Part shown: positions 9,007 to 17,200 of the stretch, in pieces
Position numbering within the stretch: the first letter of the stretch is position 1
Layout: every line of letters begins with the position of its first letter
Assembly (NCBI RefSeq): GCF_003415655.1
Contig: NZ_QRHC01000009.1
Span: 62,001 to 126,000 of the forward strand
Source of the DNA: Vibrio maerlii
Lineage (GTDB): Bacteria > Pseudomonadota > Gammaproteobacteria > Enterobacterales > Vibrionaceae
Length of the DNA stretch: 64,000 bases
Direction: 5' to 3'
Position numbers and translations under genes: made by a program
Notes under the pieces: model-generated
What the model was told of the DNA's origin: nothing
What the model saw: the letters and a program-made list of their open reading frames with translations, nothing else
The model's database searches: none

Positions 9007-9978
9007 TTACTTCAAGAATCCAAGCTCACGCATTAGGTTACCCATTTGCGTTTCTTGCTCTTCAAGGAAGGTATAGAAGTCTTTATCGGCCTTGTAGTTA
9101 TCAATCCAGCCGTTGCGGTCACGAACCACTTGCCATTGGTCTGTGCCGTACATCTTCGTCAGTGCTTGGTTCCACTCGTCGATCTTCTCTTGTGGGGTGC
9201 CAGGAGCCGCAAAGAATCCGCGCCAGTTAGCAAATATTGTGTCATTACCATTTTCAACTAGTGTTGGGATATCTGGTGCGGCTTCTAATCGTTCTGGAGC
9301 CGTCACGGCCAAAATTTTCACCTGTCCGGACTTAGACATTTCGAGTACTTCACCAAGACCAGTCGAGAGCAATTGCGTTTCCCCAGATAGAAGTGCTGCC
9401 ATAGCCTTGCCGCCCGCATCGTAGGCAATGTAGCGAACTTGCTTAGCGTCATAGCCTTCACCTTTGAAGGCCGCAGCAACAACTAGGTGATCCATACTAC
9501 CTCGCGCTGAGCCACCTGCGATTTTGACTTTACGAGGATTGTCTTTGAAGTCTGCAACCACCTCTTCCCAGCTGTTATATGGGGAGTCAGCAGAGGTCAC
9601 GATGGCTCCATAATCGGCGATTGTTGCAGCGACGGGTGTTAAATCACGGAAGGATTGTGGGAACACGCCAGTAAGAGAACGGACAACAATAGGTGTTGAG
9701 TTCACCATCAGAGTGTCTTCTTGGCGTTCAGCCGTCTCGATTAGGTGTGCGATTGCCTTACCGCCGCCGCCGCCAGACAGGTTTTGGAAGGAAACGTTCT
9801 CTACAATATCTTCTTTAACCAATACATCACCAGTACCACGAGCCGTCATATCCCAACCGCCGCCAGCGCCGCCTGGAATCAGGAAGTGAATCTTATCGAT
9901 ATCTGCAGCGAATGCACCAAACGAAAGTGATGTACTGACAACAGTCGCAGCGAGAGTAGGTTTGAATTTCTTTAACAT
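9007..9978 (-). CDS. tctC: Tripartite tricarboxylate transporter, periplasmic binding protein TctC
   Basis: The 323-residue protein has a Sec signal peptide (about 1-24, MLKKFKPTLAATVVSTSLSFG, cleavage after AFA) and the Bug/TctC receptor fold. The loop IPGGAGGGWDMTARGTG and the SGGGGGKAIAHL segment are the substrate-carboxylate-binding loops of the family. GAGGGWD, rather than the more usual AAGGGTD, is characteristic of TctC-like citrate or tricarballylate receptors. GAGGA lies 9 nt before the ATG. It is the first gene of the transporter operon. The exact substrate (citrate, tricarballylate or another) cannot be read from sequence. Confidence 0.92.
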   Translation of the reverse strand: MLKKFKPTLAATVVSTSLSFGAFAADIDKIHFLIPGGAGGGWDMTARGTGDVLVKEDIVENVSFQNLSGGGGGKAIAHLIETAERQEDTLMVNSTPIVVRSLTGVFPQSFRDLTPVAATIADYGAIVTSADSPYNSWEEVVADFKDNPRKVKIAGGSARGSMDHLVVAAAFKGEGYDAKQVRYIAYDAGGKAMAALLSGETQLLSTGLGEVLEMSKSGQVKILAVTAPERLEAAPDIPTLVENGNDTIFANWRGFFAAPGTPQEKIDEWNQALTKMYGTDQWQVVRDRNGWIDNYKADKDFYTFLEEQETQMGNLMRELGFLK

Positions 9979-10083
9979 GTTTCACATTCCTCGTTGTGTT
10001 TATTATTTTGACCAACAAGCTCATGTGCGCTTTATTGGGTGAGGAAAGAGTAGGTGGGCGGTGCTTTAAAGTCTCTAAAAGAC

Positions 10084-10153
10084 CAATAAGTTGATTAAAG
10101 CTTATTGAAACCATTTTGTTCATAAAGTTCACCACATACAATGTATGAACTTT
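10084..10153. promoter_or_regulatory. Inverted repeats upstream of tctC (candidate operators)
   Basis: The leader/promoter region of tctCBA carries CAATAAG (10084-10090) facing CTTATTG (10101-10107), and AAAGTTCA (10124-10131) facing TGAACTTT (10146-10153). The second pair encloses a nested CATACA-A-TGTATG palindrome (10135-10147). These are candidate sites for the CitB-type regulator encoded at 6.0-6.7 kb. The assignment is by position only. Confidence 0.4.
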
Positions 10154-10167
10154 GCGGTTCTCCAAAA

Positions 10168-10196
10168 ACAAAACCGCCTCGAAAATTCGAGGCGGT
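10168..10196 (-). terminator. Intrinsic terminator of the small gene at 10.2-10.4 kb
   Basis: A perfect 11-bp stem (ACCGCCTCGAA and TTCGAGGCGGT, loop AA) occupies 10168-10191. On the minus strand it runs into TTTTGTTTTTGG, a good T-tract. It lies just past the stop codon at 10220, which supports the small open frame as an expressed gene. Confidence 0.85.
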
Positions 10197-10219
10197 AAGA
10201 AAGGTTTGGCAGAAATATT

Positions 10220-10447
10220 TCAATGAAGGTTTGGACAATGGTACTCTGCACGCCAAATCAGGCTTGGAGTTGTCTTCATCGCACTTAATAAGTCTTGTCC
10301 GGTAATCTGTGAAAAAGTGTATTGAACTTTTAAATCATCCGAAATTGGCTCTGCCGAACGATAAGCTCTAACATGAGTAAACGTGGTACGAAGATGGTCA
10401 TGTAAAACTGAACTATTCAAACAGATGCCGAAGCAATCTCGTTTCAT
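10220..10447 (-). CDS. Hypothetical small protein, 75 aa
   Basis: I do not recognise the family. The ATG at 10447 (MKRDCFGICLNSS) has AAAGGAG 9 nt upstream, much better than the longer frame that starts at 10504. A strong terminator follows 24 bp after the stop. The protein has three Cys residues (C5, C9, C71), no membrane segment and a basic, polar composition. It sits between tctC and the acetyltransferase with its own signals at both ends. The good start and terminator make it more likely real than a chance frame. Confidence 0.6.
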   Translation of the reverse strand: MKRDCFGICLNSSVLHDHLRTTFTHVRAYRSAEPISDDLKVQYTFSQITGQDLLSAMKTTPSLIWRAEYHCPNLH

Positions 10448-10587
10448 GGGGTATACTCCTTTAGCAATTGAATTAAACAAACTCTTATTGAGTGAATAGG
10501 ACAACTACTGCTTCCTTGTTGAACCGATTTTTGAGTGATTTTTATACGGCTCAAGATTAAAACTAATTCAACTCTCACGTATAAGTA

Positions 10588-10601
10588 ATGATCTAGATCA
10601 A
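10588..10601. promoter_or_regulatory. Candidate FNR-type site before the acetyltransferase gene
   Basis: ATGATCTAGATCAA differs from the FNR consensus TTGAT-N4-ATCAA in one outer base and is a perfect TGATCTAGATCA palindrome at its core. It lies about 120-130 bp upstream of the GNAT start and about 140 bp upstream of the divergent 75-aa gene, so it could act on either. Confidence 0.4.
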
Positions 10602-10719
10602 AGTGCTGAGTTAATTTTAATTAAAAAGTAATCGATTACATTTGCTTGCAATTCTTAGACTTGACGTAGTTTAAGGTAAGCAACTTGATTTATATATTTA
10701 TAATGAAAGAGAGGACGGT

Positions 10720-11199
10720 ATGTTTATCCGTACTGCGCGTCTTGATGATCTTGAACAACTGAATACAATGATGTTCAAGCTTCATGAGGAGCATCATCAG
10801 CAACAACCTAACTTGTTTAAGAGTGCTGTTGATATTGAGCAAGAAAAGAGTATCGGCCGATATTTAGACGATCCTGAGTGTCTGGTTTATGTCGCATGCG
10901 ATTATGATGACCAATTATTTGGCTTTGTTACTGGTCACTTTTGTGAGTTGGTTTCAACCGTTAGTAAGCCAGTTCAGATGGGCAGTATCGACGAGCTCTA
11001 TATCACTCCAGATCAGCGTCGTAACGGGCTTGCAATGAAGTTAGTCAGCCGCTTAGAGCAAACATTTGAAGAGTATGGTGTACAACAGGTATTTGTTGAA
11101 GTGTGGGCGTTCAACCAATCCGCGATCGAGTTTTATCAATCGAATCAATTTGACCATCATATTCACTGGCTAAGAAAGCCGATCAAAGCCAGCGAATGA
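10720..11199 (+). CDS. GNAT-family N-acetyltransferase
   Basis: The 159-residue GCN5-related acetyltransferase transfers an acetyl group from acetyl-CoA to an unidentified amine. The acceptor-side helices come first (LDDLEQLNTMMFKLHEEHH). The core strand follows (GSIDELYITPDQRRNGLAMKLVSRLE), in which the pyrophosphate-binding motif A reads Q-RRNG-A. Motif B is VEVWAFNQSAIEFYQSNQF. GAGAGGACGGT gives a Shine-Dalgarno site just before the ATG. It is monocistronic and convergent with the phosphatase gene. The substrate cannot be inferred. Confidence 0.9.
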   Translation: MFIRTARLDDLEQLNTMMFKLHEEHHQQQPNLFKSAVDIEQEKSIGRYLDDPECLVYVACDYDDQLFGFVTGHFCELVSTVSKPVQMGSIDELYITPDQRRNGLAMKLVSRLEQTFEEYGVQQVFVEVWAFNQSAIEFYQSNQFDHHIHWLRKPIKASE

Positions 11200-11239
11200 T
11201 GGTAGGTTTTCGAGGTTTTATCCTAGAACCTTAGAGAGA

Positions 11240-12052
11240 TCATTTACCTGCTAAGATAAATTCTTCGATAACTTTTGCTACACCATGCTCGTTGTTGCTT
11301 ACTGTGACATGATTCGCAATCGCTTTAGTTTGTTCCATGGCATTGGCCATCGCTACACCTAAACCTGCGTATTTAATCATGTGGTGATCATTCTCCGCAT
11401 CACCCATACAGATCACTTCTTCAGCGTTAATTCCCAAGTGATTAGCAATCGCTTCGATGCCGACACCTTTGTTTGCTTTCGGGTTTAAAAATTCAAGGAA
11501 GAAAGGTGCACTTTGAACGATAGTATATTCATCACGCCATTTGCTTGGGATTGCTTCGATCGCTTTCGACAGTTTTTCCGGCTCGTCAACAAGCATTGCT
11601 TTGATTATAGGGTGGTTGTCTTCTAGCTCGTCAAAATCCATCTCCGTGATGGTCAGCTTGTTGATGTTTGCCTCGTGTTGAGTGAATTCACTATTTTTCG
11701 GTGTGATAAGACCATGAATTTCACTGAATGCGTGAACATTAACCCCAAGCTCTTTTGCTAGGCGAGCGACTTCTTTTGCCGATTGACCACTGATGGTTTC
11801 GGCATGAATGATTTCGCCAGTTTGAACATTTTTAACCATCGAACCATTAAAGAACAACACGAAGTCTTTTTCCGAGTCGATTTTCAATTCATCCAAATAC
11901 CTTTGCATTCCCTTTAAAGGGCGGCCGGAAGCAAGAACGACGGTAACACCTTGCTCTTTGGCGCGCTGAATCGCTTGTTTGTTCTCGTCGGAAATTTGAT
12001 GGTCACTGCCTAGTAGCGTGCCATCCATATCTAAGGCTAATAGTTTGTACAT
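11240..12052 (-). CDS. yidA: HAD-superfamily (Cof-type) sugar phosphatase, YidA-like
   Basis: At 270 residues it has the same length as E. coli YidA and resembles it throughout. Motif I is LDMDGTLL with the nucleophile D8 and general acid D10, motif II is LASGRP, motif III is the Lys in NPKANKGVGIEAI, and motif IV is CMGDAENDHHMI. The C2-type cap lies between motifs II and III. YidA-group enzymes dephosphorylate sugar phosphates in vitro; the physiological substrate is uncertain. The promoter region faces queE. Confidence 0.88.
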   Translation of the reverse strand: MYKLLALDMDGTLLGSDHQISDENKQAIQRAKEQGVTVVLASGRPLKGMQRYLDELKIDSEKDFVLFFNGSMVKNVQTGEIIHAETISGQSAKEVARLAKELGVNVHAFSEIHGLITPKNSEFTQHEANINKLTITEMDFDELEDNHPIIKAMLVDEPEKLSKAIEAIPSKWRDEYTIVQSAPFFLEFLNPKANKGVGIEAIANHLGINAEEVICMGDAENDHHMIKYAGLGVAMANAMEQTKAIANHVTVSNNEHGVAKVIEEFILAGK

Positions 12053-12154
12053 CTGGGATTCCAGTTAATTTTTAAAAACTTGCGATAGGATAATCGAGTT
12101 TTGTTTGATGAGCCATATTGGTAGTTTGAAACTTTATAAGATTTGACGTAACTG

Positions 12155-12197
12155 GCTCGCTACTTTAAGGTCTCGACCAAATAAAAAGAAGTAGAGC
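12155..12197 (+). other. Predicted hairpin in the queE leader
   Basis: GCTC (12155-12158) and TACTT (12161-12165) can pair with AAGTA and GAGC (12189-12197) with a 2-nt bulge. A small GGTC/GACC stem and an A-rich stretch (AAATAAAAAG) lie in the loop, and the queE ATG follows 14 nt later. It is a plausible regulatory leader, but it does not match the preQ1 riboswitch consensus well enough to call. Confidence 0.3.
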
Positions 12198-12210
12198 TGA
12201 ATTAAGAACC

Positions 12211-12885
12211 ATGGTTATGTACAAATTGAACGAGATGTTCGAAACCATTCAGGGGGAAGGGAGTTTCACTGGTATTCCCGCTGTATTTATCCGACTTCAA
12301 GAATGCCCGGTAGGCTGCGCATGGTGTGACACTCAGCAGACTTGGGATGCAAACCCAAGCGACGAAACGTCACTAGATGGCATTTTAAGCAAACAAGGTG
12401 ATACACCAACGTGGTGTGATATTTCTGCAGAGGCACTTGTAAACGAATACCAAAAGCAAGGTTATAGCGCTCGCCATATCGTGATTACGGGTGGTGAACC
12501 CTGCATCTATGACTTACTACCATTGACTAAGGCCTTTGAATCGATGGGCTGTCAGTGTCAAATTGAAACCAGCGGCACGTCAGAAGTTCGGGTATCCGAG
12601 AAGACTTGGGTGACGGTGTCACCTAAAGTGCTGATGAAAGCGAAGCTTCCAATCCTTCAAAGTGCCATGGACCGTGCCGACGAGATTAAGCACCCTGTCG
12701 CGACAGAGAAAGACATTAAGCAGTTGGATGAGCTGCTCTCTACGACGAAAAATGTCGATAGTAAGTTGATCGCTCTTCAACCGATCAGTCAAAAGCCTAG
12801 AGCGACACAATTTTGTATTGAAACTTGTATCGAACGCAATTGGCGTCTTTCTATTCAAACTCACAAATACCTAAACATTGCTTAA
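12211..12885 (+). CDS. queE: 7-carboxy-7-deazaguanine synthase QueE
   Basis: This radical-SAM enzyme converts 6-carboxy-tetrahydropterin to 7-carboxy-7-deazaguanine in queuosine biosynthesis. The 224-residue protein has the substrate motif ETIQGEGSFTGIPAVFIRLQ, the QueE cysteine triad CPVGCAWC (here C-x3-C-x2-C) followed by DT, and the ITGGEPC glycine motif. The ATG at 12217 (MYKLNEMF) is an alternative start; neither has a strong ribosome-binding site. queC follows after 9 bp, so the two form an operon covering successive steps. Confidence 0.95.
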   Translation: MVMYKLNEMFETIQGEGSFTGIPAVFIRLQECPVGCAWCDTQQTWDANPSDETSLDGILSKQGDTPTWCDISAEALVNEYQKQGYSARHIVITGGEPCIYDLLPLTKAFESMGCQCQIETSGTSEVRVSEKTWVTVSPKVLMKAKLPILQSAMDRADEIKHPVATEKDIKQLDELLSTTKNVDSKLIALQPISQKPRATQFCIETCIERNWRLSIQTHKYLNIA

Positions 12886-12894
12886 AGGAATATT

Positions 12895-13584
12895 ATGAAA
12901 AAAGCAGTTGTTGTTTTTAGTGGTGGCCAAGATTCCACGACTTGCTTGGTTCAAGCGCTCAAAGACTATGATGAAGTTCATGCGATTACGTTCGATTACG
13001 GACAGCGCCATCGCTTAGAGATTGAAGTTGCGCAAAGTCTAGCAAAAGAACTGGGTGTCAAAGCGCATAAGGTGATGGATGTTACCTTACTCAATGAGCT
13101 TGCTATTAGCTCGCTTACACGAGATGACATCGAGGTTTCGCATGAGTTACAAGATAATGGGTTACCGAACTCCTTTGTGCCGGGTCGCAACATTTTGTTC
13201 TTAACCCTTGCTGGTATATATGCTTACCAAGTGGGTGCAGAAGCAGTTATTACTGGTGTGTGTGAAACGGATTTTTCTGGTTATCCTGATTGTCGCAACA
13301 GTTTCATCCAGTCGATGAGTAAGACACTTAATCTCGGGATGGATCGTGAACTAACGCTAGTCACACCTCTAATGTGGCTCGACAAAGCTGAAACTTGGGC
13401 ATTGGCGGATCAATACGATGCACTTGAGCTAGTGCGCAATAAAACTCTGACTTGTTACAACGGTATCATTGGTGATGGTTGTGGTGATTGTCCGTCGTGT
13501 GAGTTGCGTAAGAATGGCTTAGACGGCTATGTAAATAACAAAGAGCGTGTAAACCTGTCCCTTGAGAGCAAGCAAAATTCTTAA
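12895..13584 (+). CDS. queC: 7-cyano-7-deazaguanine (preQ0) synthase QueC
   Basis: The ATP-dependent enzyme turns 7-carboxy-7-deazaguanine plus ammonia into preQ0. The 229 residues include the PP-loop [13 protein letters not shown] at 5-17, the FDYGQRH motif, [11 protein letters not shown], and the C-terminal zinc-binding cysteines in [29 protein letters not shown] provides the Shine-Dalgarno site. It directly follows queE and ends before a strong terminator. Confidence 0.96.
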   Translation: MKKAVVVFSGGQDSTTCLVQALKDYDEVHAITFDYGQRHRLEIEVAQSLAKELGVKAHKVMDVTLLNELAISSLTRDDIEVSHELQDNGLPNSFVPGRNILFLTLAGIYAYQVGAEAVITGVCETDFSGYPDCRNSFIQSMSKTLNLGMDRELTLVTPLMWLDKAETWALADQYDALELVRNKTLTCYNGIIGDGCGDCPSCELRKNGLDGYVNNKERVNLSLESKQNS

Positions 13585-13643
13585 TCTTCACCAGTCTATC
13601 TATTACATAACAGTGCTGAGATAGGCTTGTGTTGTACACAAAC

Positions 13644-13674
13644 AAATAGAGGCTCGAATGAGCCTCTATTTTTC
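13644..13674. terminator. Bidirectional intrinsic terminator between queC and the DUF2750 gene
   Basis: Perfect 12-bp arms (AAATAGAGGCTC, GAGCCTCTATTT) enclose a GAAT loop, with TTTTTC after the 3' arm on the plus strand and TTTGTTTG on the minus strand. It serves the convergent genes on both sides. Confidence 0.88.
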
Positions 13675-13700
13675 AAATTTTGTTTTTGCTTATACAGCGA

Positions 13701-14051
13701 TTAAAGGTATAGCTTAGCTAGGTCAGAAGGCTCTAGCTCTTTACCTTCAAGTTGGTCATTCCAGTTAACACCAACAAGCACACCGTCTTCTGCAAGTGTT
13801 AGAAGCCAATCTTCAGTGAAGATGTCTAGAGGGATCTCTAGCACTTCAAAATCAGCCCATTCTTCAACGTTATGCAGCTTCGCATCTTCTTCAGATGACC
13901 AGAAAGGCATCACTTCGCTGTTTTCAAATTCTGTTGAGTCACAGGCTAGCCAGCCATCTTCGTTACGTAGTCCCCAAACTAGTTTTGTTTCCTGAGTTTG
14001 TTGAACAAATAGCTCTAGGTTTTTTTGGATGTCCGCTGTTAATTGGCTCAT
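13701..14051 (-). CDS. DUF2750 family protein
   Basis: The 116-residue acidic cytoplasmic protein matches my recollection of the DUF2750 family (GLRNEDGWLACDS, VMPFWSSEEDAKLHNVEEWADFEVLEIPLDIF). It has no membrane segment or signal peptide. No biochemical function is known to me. It is transcribed alone, convergent with queC and divergent from the giant adhesin, which lies 187 bp away. Confidence 0.75.
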   Translation of the reverse strand: MSQLTADIQKNLELFVQQTQETKLVWGLRNEDGWLACDSTEFENSEVMPFWSSEEDAKLHNVEEWADFEVLEIPLDIFTEDWLLTLAEDGVLVGVNWNDQLEGKELEPSDLAKLYL

Positions 14052-14105
14052 GTTTTTAATCTCATTAGTAATGACCCGCGTAGAGTAACATTGAAGCTTA
14101 TCTAT

Positions 14106-14159
14106 TCCTATGTTCTATAGGATCTTAATCAAATAAAACTCTTGTTTGTTATAAGAGTT
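14106..14159. promoter_or_regulatory. Inverted repeats in the adhesin promoter region
   Basis: TCCTAT (14106-14111) faces ATAGGA (14117-14122), and AACTCTT (14137-14143) faces AAGAGTT (14153-14159). Both lie in the AT-rich 186-bp gap between the DUF2750 gene and the adhesin start. They are candidate operator sites; I cannot assign a regulator. Confidence 0.35.
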
Positions 14160-14237
14160 AGATTTGATTTACAATTTATTTACACTACTTTGTTTTTTAT
14201 TTCATTGACTGCAGGTTGAGTCGTAGTAGGGGTCAGT

Positions 14238-17200
14238 ATGGATGTACAAGTTGTTGAGCTACAAGCCGTTGTAAAACAAACAGATGGTGAAGCAATTATT
14301 ATGGCTCCTAACGGGCAGGCTCGATTAATAACAGAAGGCTCAATTCTTACGCCGGATGAGATCCTCATTGTGGCAAATGGTGCACGCGTCCGGGTTGATG
14401 TTGACGGTAAGCAGTTTATTGTCGATGAAAATTGTGCGGCGTGTTTGACCCCTAATTCCCTTTTATTGCTAGAAGATGAACCACCATTAAGAGTGACCGA
14501 AGTTTCGGCAGATGTATTAGTGGGGGCACCGTTAGAAAATGGTGAGTTTAGTCTTCCTGAGGAGTCCCTTCAGGCGACAGCCTTGAGCCAACCTGATGAT
14601 TTAGCTGCAATACAAGAAGCGATTTTGCTAGGTGCTGACCCGACAGAGCTCTTAGAAGCTACTGCAGCCGGCGGATCTGTCGCGCCGAGCGAAGCTCGCG
14701 TCGGGCTTTTGTCAATCATAGCTACGCATGTAGAAGTGATACCCGAGACGCATTTTGAAACAATGGGTATTGAATCCTCATTTGAGTTTGTAGACGAAGA
14801 AGAGCTCTATGACCCAACTCGACTGGCAGAGGGTGGGCAGTCATTTAGTGGTATTGTCTCAGAAGGCTCTATCACACTCGATAGCTATCCGCAGTCAATC
14901 CAGTCAACCGTATTAATTGCTGCAGGAGAACGACCTTTAAATCCAGCAAGTTTTACTATTTTGCCCGCAAATGTAAATCAGTTACTAACAGAGTTGGCTA
15001 GTGAGATTCGTTCAAATGGCGAAACTGTCTCGTTTAACTTTGACTCTACAAACAATCAAGTCGTCGGCTCACTCAACGGAGAAGACGTACTCTCAGTCCG
15101 TATTTCAGCGCAAAATCAAGGTCTAGATGCAATTGTTAGTGTCCAAACAACGGTGTTTGCGCCGATTGACCATTCGAGTGTCAACAATAGTGGATTAATC
15201 CGTTTAGCGAATGACCAGATTATCCTAAACATCCAATTAACCGGTCAGGATGAAGCGGGCGTTAGCCTCCTAAGCCCACTAAATCTCACTTTGTCTATAA
15301 CCGATGGCGTGAATCCAAGCGTCAATGAAAGGGTAGTAGAGTCGACGGAATCCGTTGGGCTAGAAGGTGCTACACCGGATGCTACTTCAGCGCAGGCCAT
15401 TGATCTAGGCAGTGATTATTTATCAGATATTCAGTTTGTAGAATCATCGTTAGATCAGCTCAAGACTATTCTATCCAATAATCAAGCTACCGAGTTCGGC
15501 CTATCGGAAGATGGACGCATTGTCACTGTGTATCTAGAGGGACAACCTGCACTGAAAGTAGCAGAGATAAGTCTCAACCTCGATGGCAGCGTGAATGTTA
15601 GTCAGTACAGAGCTATAGAACAATCGGGGAATGATGATGTTCTAGTACTTGACTTAAGCATTACAGCGACCGATTACGATAATGACACAATTACAACACC
15701 ACTACAGATTAAGCTCAGTGATGGACAAGATCCTGTAATTAGTGGTTCGACAGGACAAGAAAGTGTTGATGAAGCAACACTTAATGCTGTTGGCAGCGTA
15801 GGTGATGAAAGCGAAATTAAAGCTACAGGGCGATTCAATGTTTCGGCTGGAAGTGATGAGATCCAACATTACGAAATAGTAACAACAGAATTCTTAACGC
15901 AAAATACGGGGCTTCAGGCGGATGGAAACCCAGTTACGCTTACGTTATCCAATGACGCTCAAGGAGACAGAATTTACACCGGCTATGCGGACGGAACAGC
16001 GGTTTTTTCTTTAGCGCTGACTGCAGCAGGCGATTATACCTTTACCCTGTTAGCACCTTTACAGCATGAAGGCAGTAACGACGACATACTTACTGTGAAC
16101 TTTCCCATTTATGCGGTAGATACAGATGGGGATCGCTCTTTTTTGGTTCAGGGTGATGAAAGCGAAGCCTTCATATTAAAAATTGACGTGAGTGATGATT
16201 CTCCAACGCTATCGGGCGATGCGCTATCGGATACAGTAATAGAAGGTGATAGCGTTGAATTTCGTTCAGAGGTGTTTACTGCATTGGATAGTTTCACTCT
16301 CGGTGCGGATAGTGGTCGTGTACACCAAGTCATTTTAGATCGCAGCGGCAACGGAACGGATGAAACATTTACTATCCCAGAAGGCAGTATCAATTACGAA
16401 ATCAACCTACAAGATGGGTCTGGTTCTTGGTTTGTTTCTTCTAATGGCGATATCTATTTTGAAGCCAATCGCGACGTGTATCATTACAACGACGCGGTAG
16501 ATGAAGAGGCCAATGCGTTAGAGCGAAGCCTTCAAGTTGTCGCTATTGATGGCGATGGAGATATCGTTGATGCAAACAATAGACTCGATATCAATGTAAC
16601 CATTAACGATGGCGCACTACCTCTTATTTCGTCTCTCAGCGACACCTCACAAATCAACGTGACAGAGGCACAACTCACCTCGGGTTCTAAGCAATTTACG
16701 GGCCTTACCGAGGTTCGAGGCGAGTTAGTGGCATCAGGTAGTGATGATATTGTTTCATTTGTCATTGATGATGACCAGTTTGCGCAGCTTAACAACACTT
16801 TGTCTGCTGGCAATAACCCAGTATCGATTCAGTTAAAAGAAACAACGCCATCAGGCGTTAATGTGTACTCCGGTATTGCGAATAGCGTTGAAGTATTCAC
16901 AGTCTCGTTAACATCCGCCGGACAGTACACATTTACTCTTTACCAAGCCCTCGATCATGACCAAGCAGGTGGTGATTTTTCTCTTGATCTTGTTTTGCCT
17001 ATTTATGCTATCGACAGCGACAAAAATGTGTCTACTGCCGCGTTCCCACTGACTATTAATGTACAAGATGACACTGCAGTCATTAAACAACCCAACTTCA
17101 ACGATGAAATTACAGAGGGGAGCACATCTGTTCTCGTCAATGTTTTGTCAGAAGTGACGCAAGGTGCAGATGGGGCACGTATCACATCCGTCTCCTATAT

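Noticed and set aside
11200..11239. Terminator between the acetyltransferase and YidA genes
   Set aside because: Only a weak AGGTTTT/AGAACCT pairing with a mismatch is present.
12155..12210. PreQ1 riboswitch
   Set aside because: The aptamer consensus cannot be fitted convincingly; only a hairpin is recorded.
13600..13640. Additional hairpin after queC
   Set aside because: It relies on G-T pairs and is redundant with the strong terminator at 13644.
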